64,000 nt of DNA from Apostichopus japonicus (lineage: Eukaryota > Echinodermata > Holothuroidea > Aspidochirotida > Stichopodidae), in contig NC_092563.1 in assembly GCF_037975245.1 (NCBI RefSeq), positions 26,196,960-26,260,959 on the forward strand, read 5' to 3'. This document shows positions 40,402-52,299 of the stretch, piece after piece (position 1 is the first letter of the stretch; every line of letters begins with the position of its first letter). The position numbers were made by a program, and so were the translations under genes. The notes beneath the pieces are model-generated. The model was not told where the DNA came from. It saw only the letters and a list, made by a program, of their open reading frames with translations, and made no database searches.

Positions 40402-43400
40402 AGCCTGTTTGTATGCATCCTGAGCACTTCTCCTTTTCCATACTATTTTGGAATCATTGTATCCATACATGATACAAAGTACTGTACTGTATCCATGATT
40501 CTGGTTGACCTTGTGAAATGCATCTATCGTGATATCAAATGCCATACATCAAATGCCATACATAAAATGCCAACAAATGCCATACATAAAGCGCCATACA
40601 AATGCTATGCATCAAATGCCATACAAATGCCTTACATCAAATGCCATACATCAAATGCCATACAAATGCCTTACATCAAATGCCATACATCAAATGCCAT
40701 ACATCAAATGCCATACAAATGCCTTACATCAAATGCCATACAAATGCCTTACATCAAATGCCATACAAATGCCATACATCAAATGCCATACATCAAATGC
40801 CATACATAAAATGCCAACAAATGCCATACATAAAGCGCCATACAAATGCTATACATCAAATGCCATACAAATGCCTTACATCAAATGCCATACATCAAAT
40901 GCCATACATCAAATGCCATACATCAAATGCCATACATCAAATGCCATACATCAAATGCCATACATCAAATGCCATACAAATGCCTTACATCAAATGCCAT
41001 ACAAATGCCTTACATCAAATGCCATACAAATGCCTTACATCAAATGCCATACAAATGCCTTACATCAAATGCCATACATGTCATTACAGTACCACAGGTT
41101 CACAAAACCAAACCTAACTCTCTGGTACAGATAATTAAGTGTCAAGCTATTCATACAGAAGAGATTTTTGATAGATTCGTTGGTGAAGAATTGTTGAGTT
41201 TTAATTAAATTTTCTTGATAACGATCGATCTGTGTAGTTAAGTCTTTAGTTAAGTGACCAGTGCGAACAAAAGATGTTAAAAATGTGTGTTTGTGTGTGT
41301 CACATTGGGAAACTATGTGAAGAGGTAAAATTCATGATACTTGCTCGCTAGTGGAAATGGAGGATGGATGACTGGGATATTTTAGAAGGGGATTATGTAG
41401 AATACATTTGGTTCCTCAGCCAGTTTGGTATACATAACCATGTTAGATCCAAAGTTGAATATTATTAAAGCTTTCAGATGGGTTCAGCAGTCTATCCTAA
41501 TGAGCAGCTGGTCACCACTCCAAAGTCAGGAGACACTCTGTACTTGATAGCAGTTCAACACACTAATATCATTTATTACTTTGAATGAGTTCAGTGGGAA
41601 GTAGAGCATGGTATTGGTTAAATGTTATTTTAGTAATAAAGCCCTATCGAGCTACTTTGATATTCTGACAGGTCGAACAGGATGACGAATAACAAACGTG
41701 ATAGTTACCGTAGAACTTTACCTCTGAAGAGAGCGCATATACTTAGGATTGAGTCGTGTGTTAAATACATGTCTTGAGTGACATCGTTGGGAGACGTCAC
41801 GTTAGCAATCGATGTCTCACACTTTGTCTTTGTGATGTTCACACGGTCATGCCTCCACAAAGACTCAATGTGTCGATATTAAAATAATGTCTAAAATGAA
41901 ACTAAATATTATAGAGTCATTCTGCAGTAAAACATACAGAGGCATTGTAATTTGTGAACTACAGAAGAACTGCTCTCAATTGTTCCATAGCTTGTCTGTG
42001 CTCTGACACAAAGATTTGTAAGTTTTTACAGATTTTAAGTGAATGGTTTACCAGTATTTTTCACAAAATTTACCAGTATTTAATCAAAATGGCAACAAAA
42101 ATAAAAAGAGAGGAGGAATTGTTTCTTTCCTTGATGTCGATGAAAACAACATGCTGTATTGTTATGCCCTAAATTTCGTTTTGATTTTCACTTAGTCTTT
42201 GATAACCTTCTCATTTGATTAGGTCGTCGTCTACGTTCACTCTTCAAGGTGTGAGTCTTGAAGCTATCTGGAACCCAGAACCATTCTGTTTTAAAAATGA
42301 TATCTGTAATTGAAATGATTGATAAGACATGTCATATAATGCTTCCAAGCATTCCTCCTGAAAGTTTTTCGAGAGCTAGTTTAGTCACAAGTACTGAATG
42401 ATCAATTGATAGGCTCGTAGCTTCATTGGATTGTTATTATGTATGAATTCATCATTCCTATGATGTTATTATTTTTATTGTACAAAATGAAAAACAGGGT
42501 TTTTGTCAGCTGAATATATCTTGGGAGTTTGATAAACTTGAAAGTGCAAGAGAAAGATCTGTCTCCCTCACCTTGGAGTGAGACTTGTCGAAATTAATTT
42601 AATGAAGTTTGGTGTGCCAGGACAACATTTGTTTGACCTAAATATTATAAAGCCTCGCTCTAATGTGATTCAGATGCTTCTATGCTGATTTCTACTTTCC
42701 TCTTCTTGTATTACATTTCTGACCAAAAACAATAATTACTAATTAAGGAATGCCTAAATCATATTATTATCATTCACCACAATGTCACTACCCAAACAAT
42801 AATTTAATATATATAAAGGAGAAATTTAATACGTTGGCTTATGAGATCAATTTATCAGAAAAGATTATTCAATTTTGATTATTTAGACCTGGAATGTGTT
42901 AAGTTAAAGCGTGGACTCTTGTTTAAAGTTTAAAAATTCCTACTGTCCATTTTGTTTTGTATATCAGGGAAAGGAATTATTGCTACTCCTTGAAATGCTT
43001 TGTGAGCGTACAGGTCTGTCCATTACATGTAATTTTCAGTTGCGTGAATGAGTGGACAGTGCCTCTACAACACATCTAGTGTGCGGATTAAGCCAATATC
43101 TGCCTGCAATGTCACTCTTTAATAATCATCAGATCTATCCTTCCAGTTAATGAATTGACATTGCCTCCAAGGACAGGCATTAATATCCTCACATGTGGTG
43201 CTTCATCCATGATGAACACATTACACAATATGGTGTACATGTATATATGTATGGTAGTAAACAGATATTCGTGGACAAGGACGTAGAGAATGGGAGAACA
43301 GGAGCTTGTGATTTTCTATTGCATGTGTGCGTGTGTTTGTTTATGTTTTGGGTGGTTGTGCGATTACACATTTTAGTAATCGGAGATGAGTTGAAGGACT

Positions 43401-46400
43401 CAAAGAAGGCATAGCTTACCAGTAAAAGGCTATACATATATGGGTACAACGTTGGCTTTATGGAGGGAATACCAATGTAATATTTATAATTTATTCCATT
43501 AAATGGTAATTCTACAAACCACAGGTTAAGTACATACATGTCCCCAGTGGTACAAGTTCATTGTCCAAGCTCTTATGGTTAGGACAATACAAGCCAATTT
43601 TTTTTATGAATTATGAATGACCATAGGCCAGTATGTGCATAAACTAAAAACTGTCAGCTGTGTTAATGGTAAGGGTGTGCATTAGCTTAACATTGGATTA
43701 ACTGTAAATTTCCGGTACAAATAAACAGTAACATTGGCTAAATATCTTTCATCAATATAAATACTTTGGCAGCATGTGCATCTAAAGCTACAGAAGCCTA
43801 GTTTAGGTAACTGCAGTCAAATTTGATCATCAACTGCTAGGAGTGATAACCAGCAAATTAACATAATTAAGGGAGATCAGAAACACTTGACAATTCTTTG
43901 CATAGAGTTAAAAACTAGTACACACATAGACCAGTGACTCAAAAATGATGCAACAATAAAACTACTACCAGCAGTATTTATTGGCTGTCTGTGAAGGACT
44001 GTACTAATTGTATGTAGGTATTCATCACTCACTCGCTACCCTTTTTCTCTCTCATGTAAAGGTAGTTAATTAATATAAATTGTACCAAGTTTATGTAGGT
44101 TTTGTAGCTATTTTTGCTGCACTCTCTTATGACCTGTTCTTCTGGGTAACATTTTTTCCAAGCATTCCTTATTCAGAGATGCCAACCAGTACGATTTTAT
44201 CGTATTTAGTACTATAAATCAAGTGAAATACGATAATACGATATTGCCTCTTGAAAATACGATTTTTCATCTTTCAAAAAAAAAAGAAAAAAAAAGAAAT
44301 TTTTTATTTTTAAAGGAAGCGAAATCGCATAGAAACAAGTACAAGTTATCCCCCAAACCCTGACAAACACGTTGAACAACGAGCCTACATGGGCGGGAAA
44401 TACGCGGAATCGGCAGCTTTACAATTTTCTCATTAAATGTTAATGAAAAGCAAACATTTTACTTGCCTGTTCTTACCAGTAAAACATTTTTCTGACATTT
44501 TACTAGCCCAACAAGCCAGTGGTAGTGACAAGTTTTCGTGAAAATCTGATTTTTCTCTCCAAAATCTGATTTTTTAGGATATTCAGTCTGTTTTTTTGTG
44601 TCAAGAGGTTGGCATCTCTGCTTATTTGCCTCGAGCAAATATTCTATGAGATAGTCTTGTGCATAGGACATAATCTCTTGTGTGATTTCCTGTACAAGCT
44701 TCTATTAAAGGTAGTCTGTATAGGCCCCAAATTATAGCATGCTATAATTGCTATTTAGTTTTCAAAAAGTACTTTCCTGGAGGTCTTTAACTCTCCAAAT
44801 TGTTCTCAGACATTCTACTTGAACACACAAGATGTTTGAATGTCCCAATGAGGTAAATTTCCTCCAGGGTGATAACAAAAATAGTTTCAGAAATTTGACC
44901 AAAGGTGACAATATTTGCAAATCTGGCATATTTGGGGCCAATACAGGATACCTTTAAGCACTTCATGTTAGGGTAACACCGTTTTATAATTTTCAGCGCA
45001 TCGTAGAAAAGAGTTTCCCCCAGGAGGATAGTTTGTCATGTATCTTTAGATGAAATTTGTGTAGTTTAAAAAGAAGCTGTTGATGAGACACACTCTTTTT
45101 TCTTTTCATCTAGATACTTGAATTTACGGACATGAATAATATTTTCAAGCAAAAATTTCTCCGTTTTCAAACAAGTTCCTGTCTAGTTCATCCTCAATGC
45201 TAAACAAGTATGAAATGTTTTTCTTCTTAAACAGAGAGACTCATCTCCACCACCTAGTGGGAGCCCAGAACCCAAGAAGGACCAGCCATCACAGACAGGC
45301 GATGTCGACTCCCTGAACGCTGCTATTACTAAACTAAAGAATGAAAATGAAACACTCAAGGTAAACATTTGTTAAATTAAAATTGGTAAAAATTTAAGTC
45401 AAAAAAAATATGGCTTCCAAGCAAAAAAATTAGATATCTTCTGTATAATTTCCATGCGTTCCCCTTACATCCCCCATACTGCTGCTTTCTTACAGATCTA
45501 TATGCTACAGATCTATATGCTCCTTTGACAGCTGATGTTTCCTCGCCCAACCCCCCCCCCCCCCTCCCATTACATTCCAACACTTCAATGGTCTGCTGAA
45601 ACAAGTATCCTGGGACTTGTTTCTGTTTTCACAGATGTTTTATTCTGGATATTTTGACCCTTTGTTGTTATTTGAGTTAACCATAGAAATTTAGAAGCTT
45701 TGAAGTTTGGACCACTATGTTGATAGGGGTCACGTAAGTTGGCTTTAAATAAAAACGAAAATGGAAAAAATATCTATTATGAAAATATCAGGCACCTGTA
45801 TGGCAGATGATGTAGAAGATATAAAATTCTCATTTGACTACTGAAAAATGTATATATATTACATGCCAACCTTACACATTACGAGTAGAACCCCTGTGAC
45901 AAATCTTATGCGGTACAGGTAGGACCCTTGCAATGTCATCTGAGAATTAATCAGGTCACACATCCGGAGTTCTTCAATACCGCCCCACTTACCTATCAGG
46001 AAACATTTCTTAGTTTGAGTTTTGATTAAAGGAAAAACATGACTGGTAACACAACTGTTGTGTGACTGTGTATGAGATTTCAACAATTTAAGTAAAGCAA
46101 CAGGATTGAAATAAATCGCAGATTTTCAAGTTAAATTAATAATATCTACTATTCAGAAGTACTTTTGAAACATATTACTGCTTTAGTCTTACTATATATG
46201 TCTCTACTTGGTCTTCTTAATACTTCTGTGCGGTAACCTACTATGCCATTTTAAAGTCAAATTGAACAACCAAACGTCACCAATTTCTAGCACCTTCTAA
46301 CCATCTGAAAACATATACCAGCTTTGCCACAGAGAATCACTTAACTAGAACAGAACAGAACAGAACTGAACAACACAAAACACAGAGAAGACTTCATTGT

Positions 46401-46816
46401 CTAATACCTGTTAATGACCAGACAGGTGTGTTGTTATCTACATGATGGTATCACATATAGTGTGCTGTACAGTTAATAAACAGTGGAACACATGGAAACC
46501 AACAACTTCGGTTTGTCCTTCTTACTCTCCACATTGATACAAGCTTTTATTACAACCAGACGATTGTGTGTTTTATATACATCAGCAAAATCAGTTGAAC
46601 ATGCAAGATTATCTACAGTAGGAGGACCTTAGATATTTAAATTTAACCATTATCTTTGCAAATATATTAGAAATTCAAACGTTTTTCTGATCTCGTTTTC
46701 AGGCTGGCATGTGGAAGCAGCAGCAGGAGCCCTCCTCATCATTTGGCGTCATGACAATTATCTTTATCGTGTTGGCTCTCATTCTGGGTGTCCTTGTTGG
46801 TAAAATGGTCCTGTAG
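30920..46816 (+). CDS. VAPB: VAMP-associated protein (VAP), ER contact-site receptor
   Basis: Six coding exons: 30920-30977, 32268-32420, 37369-37472, 38685-38765, 45235-45360 and 46703-46816; 636 nt, 211 residues. All introns are GT-AG and phases agree (1, 1, 0, 0, 0). VAP is a tail-anchored ER membrane protein whose cytosolic MSP domain binds FFAT motifs of lipid-transfer and other proteins at contact sites (family knowledge). The MSP domain covers about 1-125, with CVRPNSGIL and [14 protein letters not shown]56 falls where human VAPB P56 lies, and K87 and M89 of KFMVQ match the FFAT-contacting residues. A Ser/Pro linker follows, then a short coiled coil ([17 protein letters not shown], to 174), then a C-terminal helix (about 190-207, [16 protein letters not shown]) ending KMVL. 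Human VAPs are about 243-249 residues, so the linker and coiled coil are shorter here. Vertebrates have VAPA and VAPB; this is likely the single invertebrate ortholog. Confidence 0.95.
32268..32420 (+). CDS. VAPB: VAP exon 2: MSP core
   Basis: Acceptor GATTACAG. It encodes residues 20-70, including [22 protein letters not shown] and RPNSG. Donor TTCAAG|GTAAAT. Confidence 0.95.
35173..35331. repeat. Degenerate tandem repeat rich in TGAGTCA, VAP intron 2
   Basis: A repeat of about 35-40 bp built on GAGTCAATTCAAGTCACC. Perfect TGAGTCA (AP-1 consensus) occurs at 35213-35219, 35245-35251 and 35288-35294. Confidence 0.65.
37369..37472 (+). CDS. VAPB: VAP exon 3: MSP, FFAT-binding strand
   Basis: Acceptor TTCTTGCAG. 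It encodes QPFDYDPN and KFMVQSVVV, carrying K87 and M89. Donor GCTGTG|GTAGGT. Confidence 0.95.
38685..38765 (+). CDS. VAPB: VAP exon 4: MSP end
   Basis: 27 codons starting [18 protein letters not shown], aligned with the ELMDSKLRCVF part of vertebrate VAPs. Donor TCACAG|GTACGT. Confidence 0.93.
39265..39562 (+). mobile_element. tRNA-derived SINE in VAP intron 4
   Basis: A tRNA-Leu/Ser-like head starts GGTGCTGTGGCCGAGTGG (A box TGGCCGAGTGG) and has a B-box region GGTTCCGGGTTTGATACC, as in class II tRNAs. It continues into an unrelated body and ends in a TTATTATTTAT tail. The anticodon arm does not fold properly, so it is not a working tRNA. Confidence 0.75.
40006..40024. repeat. (GT)n microsatellite
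   Basis: Nineteen bases of TG repeat in VAP intron 4. Confidence 0.9.
40371..40401. repeat. (CTGT)n microsatellite
   Basis: Almost eight perfect CTGT units, 135 bp before the period-14 minisatellite. Confidence 0.9.
40535..41079. repeat. Period-14 minisatellite with 244-bp higher-order unit, VAP intron 4
   Basis: The unit is ATGCCATACATCAA (14 bp), mixed with an 11-base variant (AAATGCCATAC) and TTACATC variants. A rarer marker (CATAAAATGCCAAC) at 40561 recurs at 40805, followed by the same unit order, so a 244-bp block was duplicated. All three + frames are open through most of the array. Confidence 0.95.
44168..44626. mobile_element. MITE with 14-bp perfect TIR, VAP intron 4
   Basis: The element proper is 44174-44620 (447 bp): CAGAGATGCCAACC at the left and GGTTGGCATCTCTG at the right, exact inverted repeats. 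CTTATT directly flanks both ends (44168-44173 and 44621-44626), a 6-bp duplication. The interior has repeated AATACGAT and an A-run. No transposase is present. The superfamily is uncertain: the terminus looks hAT-like, but hAT normally makes 8-bp duplications. Confidence 0.8.
45235..45360 (+). CDS. VAPB: VAP exon 5: linker and coiled coil
   Basis: 42 codons in phase 0 on both sides: a Ser/Pro-rich linker ([16 protein letters not shown]), then a heptad-like helix. Donor CTCAAG|GTAAAC. Confidence 0.9.
46703..46816 (+). CDS. VAPB: VAP exon 6: membrane anchor and stop
   Basis: Acceptor CGTTTTCAG. It encodes the C-terminal tail anchor and ends at TAG 46814-46816. Confidence 0.93.
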   Translation, partial: AGMWKQQQEPSSSFGVMTIIFIVLALILGVLVGKMVL

Positions 46817-49800
46817 TGTTCCCCCCCTCCCCACTAATATCATCCTTTGTACAGTCGACTGGCCTGCCCGGGGCCACCAGAACTCCCCCCCCCCCCAGCC
46901 AGCTTTAAATCAAATTCTGTTTGGGTTTCTTCCTAACCTTACCACTGTTTTATTTCACTTTTCTTCCTTTTTTCCCATTTTTGTTTGTAATAAAATAAAA
47001 AAGGGACTTCTTCTTCAAGTAAAGTTGTGGAAAAAACGAGCATCAAGCTGCAAAGATTTTCTCTACGAGACTTTTAAGATGTTTCGAAAAGGTTGTTGTA
47101 TATTCAAAGAAGTTTACAGTAGCATTGACAATGGCATTTAAACAATTTAATTTTGTTTTTTGTCTCTCTCTCTCTTTTTTGATACTGAATCTAATGATGG
47201 GTTGGAAATGCTATAAAACAATGGGAAGATTTAACAAAAGGGTCTTTTGTTTACCTTCTTTATTTCTGTAAACAACATAGAATGATGTGTAAATTTAGTA
47301 AGTAGCTGGATAGTGTTTAGTTGTATTTAACTGCTGCTATGTGATAACCCTTTACCATTTCACACAAAGTAAAATTCCTCTCAAATTATTATTATTATAA
47401 TTATTATTATCATTATTATTAGTATGTAGCTGTAGTAGTATTGAATGATGAGATCATCAGTAAAATCACGTTTTTTGAGCTATTTTGTCTTATACTGGGA
47501 GGCTATGCAACTAGAAGAACTCAAAAAAAAAATTAAACATCGGAAATGTAATTAATGGTCACCACCTACCTGTGATAACTGGAGGGTACAGTAGTGTGAG
47601 GGGAGTATAGGCAATATGATAGGGTTGAGATAGGGGTGTCTATTTTAAGTAATACCCTTAATATCTATATTGATATTCCTTAGTAGAATTATATACATAT
47701 ACAGCAGTATAACCTTTAACCTTAACCAAATTGTTTTTTTTTTGTTTAAAAAAAAAAAAAATCTTTCGCAATAAAAAGGTGGGACAATTCTATTCTGTAT
47801 GTCGTATATATTTGTACGTGCGTTCTATATCCACTTGTAGGTTCTAAGATGTTGATTATAATCTGTGGCTGATAATGGATAGGAAATATTTGCTTGGTTC
47901 TTCATTAGTTGCCTAAAAGCGAGCTATGACTATATTGTTTCAACTTTTAACGAGTAACTGTTTGGGCATGTTGGTTTTCTACAACAGGGTAAGTGTGTAT
48001 TCATGTCAGAGTTAGGTTTCTAATGACTTAGATAGTTTTTTGCAGGATTTCATAGAAAAAGAAACAAACCAAGGATATATCATATAATTGGTAAAAGTCT
48101 GTAGGTTTGCTAAATTGGGTTCTGCTCTGTAGTGGAGAATAGTACTCCTTCGTGTTGGTTACAATGCATTGATTAGAGAGTGCAGACGGCGAGGGGGGCG
48201 TGGAGTTGCTGAAAGTGTAAATTGGACTTTCTTGAAATAAACGTGAAGCTTTTTTAACTGTCGGTTGCATCGTTTATGGTACGATCCCACTGATCTGTCC
48301 AGGATACTAAATCCACATTGATGAATATTCATAAGAGGTTGTAATGCACAGTAATAAATGTTTCGTAGCGGCTAAATTGTTACTGGAGTTCTTTTAGGTT
48401 ATCAATGAAATCCAAGCTTGATTCCTGCCTCTGGCCTCCTTGCACATTCATGATGATGTCTCCCTTGATCATATACATGCCCCCTCCCTCCCCCCATCCT
48501 TCTCATATGTATAGAGTTCATCCAAGCAAAGCAGGGAAATGAGGTGGGGGGATGTTGTTTGAGGTAGTGTTGGGTTGGGAAAGGGGTTTGTCAAGCCTTG
48601 TTGTGTTAAAATGATATACAAATGATATTGACTCATCCTTTTGGTTGACACCACGTTTACCTTATGATGGAGACACCACTAACTCCATGCAGAGTGTGTC
48701 TAAGATGCAATGCCTCTCTGAGGGAGAGTAAGAAAACTTTTTGATTTTATCCTTGAGTCCGAGGGTATCTTCCATTGTTTCATGTGGTGCAAATCATTCC
48801 TCCTGTAGACGCTCAGCTCTTGTATCTAATCTTCTGGAATCGTCATCTTTCCTCATTTTCTCTTTCCATCCTAGTGTCGTTAGTGAACAGTCGCCTCTAT
48901 CATTTCTTCACTGTAATTAAAATACTAGATAAATAAATAAAAAGAAAATGCGTGTTTTATTACCCTATGCAATATGTGAATGTTGAATAGATGTAAGGTC
49001 TTTATGTGTCTCTGTGAAAACTAAAACAAGTTAATAGTAAGACGTAAAAAATGGAAAAATAACTAGAGTGTGGGACATCTGTCCCGAACAACAAACAAAA
49101 CATACATATATAGGTAGCACTCACTGTCTCCTTATATAAAGTATGAGGAAAGATGTCATACCAAAGATGACATGATGTAATGAAAGGAAGACTATTAGTA
49201 GACTTCCACCTTATTTCTCTCCTAGAGGGAATAAGAAACAGCTAAATCTTGGACAGAGTTGGTTCCAAATTGTCTTAACTCCTTGCCTGTTCTTATTGTT
49301 GGAAGGTATTGACACTGAACAACTGAATTTGATAGAACCTGTCTTAATCAGCAGCAATACAAAATGATGGAAAGGGCTCCACAATTGATAACATCTTTTC
49401 ACCCAGTTTTAAGCTGGTTTCATCCAGTTTAAACTGGTTAAATCCTACAGAATGTTATAGCATACTGCGGCCTGTTTAGTCAGAATGCTCTAAAACCGGT
49501 CTTCTTTTGTTTTATTAATTTTTTTATTATTATAATAGTTTTGTCAAATTTATGTTTGTTTTTAATCCTGTAGATATTTGGAAGGGATCAAATCTAACAG
49601 CACTGTCATTACTTAAAATGAAATATTTAAAATTAGTACATTTGTTGCTGGTGCATGTTCTCCCTTTTTCTGTGATTGTGTGTTTATTTAAGTGTGTACA
49701 TTTGTCAGTGTGTACATTTCAAAGCACGCCATTATGTGAAAATAACAGGATTTTCAAGCATATGCAGCCTCTGCCCGGTCAGGTAGACCTAGTCATGTTT

Positions 49801-52214
49801 GTACCGGTGTGTCATTTCTATGTTATTTTATCCTGTAATTGATACAGCCTCTTATCTGTGGTACGGAGCTTACAGTGCTGCTCTCTGAGTTATGTTGACT
49901 AGTATAGTACACCGACCATGCACAAAAATTGTTTTAAGTACAAGAATAATTTAGATCTCCTTGTGTAACGTAATTTGCAAGCTACACACTTGTACTTAGA
50001 CCTGTGTATGGTATAGAGGTTCTGGACCATATACCAGAAATGTTGTAAGAGGAGGTGTGTCTTAGCTGATATATGTGTTATGTAATATATGTTCAGTGTG
50101 GATATTATGTGTCCTCTGCAGTTACAGAACTTTTCCGTACTATGGAAGGAAGTTTGAAAACAGTTCCAGGGGGACTGTGTAAATGTCACCCACGGAAAGG
50201 AAAAATTCTAAAATTAATGAGGACTGGCAGCATTAAATAATATTAATTCTTATTGATGTACAATAGCAAAATGCCACGCACAGAATTGGCCATCAGTGTG
50301 GGCATAGCCTGGCCGATATGTGGGTAATTTGCAAAATATTGGCATATCCTGTCCAGTGGTCCCTGGCAAGGGTCAAGAAGATTTAGCCGAAGGCTCAAAG
50401 GGCATTATACCCAACGTAAAAGTTAAACTACCCAATATTATACATTCTTAAGAATGAGGATATTAAAGGTGCATTGGAAAACCTGCTAACTTTATTTGAG
50501 GGCGGTATTGTGATTTTCTTGTTCTAGTGTAGTTTTTTCTCTTTCTATTCCTTTCATCTTTTCTGGCGAGCTCCTGAGTAGCGTAACCCACAATTTTGTG
50601 ATGGAGATGATTGATTGTATTAAAATACATTAAAGGAAGAAACCACTCTTACTGCGTCTGTTGTATTTTTTTCATGGTATGAGAAGAGTATACCTTTCAA
50701 CAAATCATCAAACATCTTTGAAATAATCATTGCTCATGTTAAAGAAACTTTAACTGTACCATCTCAGTATTGCAGTCGCGCAGTGCCTATTTAAATATTT
50801 AGGGTAGTCCCCATCTCAAGTTGAACCAGCTGTGCTCAACATCGGTACAGGTTTGAGATTCGGGAGTCAGCCGAATGCATTACGGTGGGTGGCGGCGCCA
50901 TGCTTGCGTAAAATTTATTTTTCCTTCAATATTATAAGAGCATGGGCCCTCGGATACCCCTACCATTCCGGTTTCTGAGCCCTGTCCAACGTACATGGTC
51001 CCCCCCCCCACCTCGCCGGCTTACCCCTCCAATGTTTGGACTGGTTACATAACAAAGTCTCACATTGTACTCGTCCCTTAGTTGGTATCATAGTGTTTAT
51101 TCCATAAGACGTTATTATAATACAGTCACAGCTCTAATAATTGTTAGCCTTTGTTAAGGCGTATCGGCCAATTTCTCTTTGCCAAATGCGCTGGGTCGAT
51201 AAGTTTAATATATTATCACGCGACGAGCGGTTCGTTCCTGTGATTGCACCGGCCCCAGTGAAGCGTATGTAGAAAGGGGAGGAAAATATAACAGCCGTAA
51301 CAGTTTCCTATGTTCTTGTAGGGAGACTCATTTGCGTCGCTGGGCAGACTCAGCAGAGTCTAATTAATTGCCTGTGATCATTATCGGTCATCGGTTGCTG
51401 TAGCAACTTGACTCTCTTAAGATATTTCAAGAATTTCACAGCTGACCGGGAGGGGGAGGGGTCGAGGTGTATTTTCATTTATTCGTTTTCCTTATCCCCA
51501 TATACTGCAGTTGTACCATGACGTAAACACGCGATCAAACTTCAACACCAACTACTATAAGGTGACCTCATAACCTTGGTGCTGTTTTTTTTTCATTTGC
51601 AATATGATCTTTTGGAGTCTATTTCAAATTTCAGTAAATTGATATTTCTTCTATACATTTAGGTGACGAGCGGAAGTAGATATCTTATTTCATACCTTGT
51701 TGAGGGTATATGAGGATATACAAAACCTGGAAGATAAAAGGAAATTCGGTCTCACCATTCTTAATCAATATTGATCATACGGGTCACAGCCTCAATGTGA
51801 GAGGAATTTGGTGACAGTGTATCAAATTGTTTGGTGTTCGTACACAGATAAAGCATTCATATTGAAGAGCAAATACCACTAAATTAGATTCTGCAACTTT
51901 GAAATCGGGACATCGTATCCTTTAAAAACGTTTATTTAATGTTGATCGTAAACGGGTGAGTATCATTTCATATTTTCTCACCAATTAAATTGACGGCTCA
52001 AGTAACGTTTTTTCTTAAGAGTGTTTCATTGCTGTCTAAATTTTGTATTGACACATTTACATTGGTTTACGTCGTTTCCATTATCTGACACAGACGGCCT
52101 GCCATGCACTCAAGTGTGTCGATGAACTCAAATTAACGTTGTTAAAACTAGACGTCATCAGAATCTATAGAACATTTTCCCATCACATATTTTTTACTTA
52201 CAGGAGTTGTAACT
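46817..52214. other. VAP 3' region and spacer to the DM13 gene
   Basis: It contains the VAP 3' UTR of unknown length, an ATT microsatellite (about 47387-47422) and poly-C runs. No exon was recognised. Before the DM13 start codon, TTTTTTACTTACAG (ending at 52203) looks like a splice acceptor, so a non-coding 5' exon probably lies in the last part of this interval. Confidence 0.4.
46989..46999 (+). terminator. Candidate VAP polyadenylation signals
   Basis: Two overlapping AATAAA hexamers about 175 bp after the VAP stop codon. Another AATAAA is at 47770-47775. Which is used cannot be told from sequence. Confidence 0.4.
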
Positions 52215-52299
52215 ATGGCAACGTTAATGTGGAATTTAGTTATTTTGCTGGTATTTACCGGTTTTATTGACGCTATGGGAAATGGTGACACTCGGAAAG
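52215..52299 (+). CDS. DM13 gene exon 1: signal peptide
   Basis: 85 nt; it encodes the signal peptide and a short linker (MGNGDTRK). Donor AAAG|GTATGT leaves phase 1. Confidence 0.85.

Noticed and set aside
40535-41079. CRISPR array
   Set aside because: Units are contiguous 11-14 bp repeats without unique spacers, in an animal intron.
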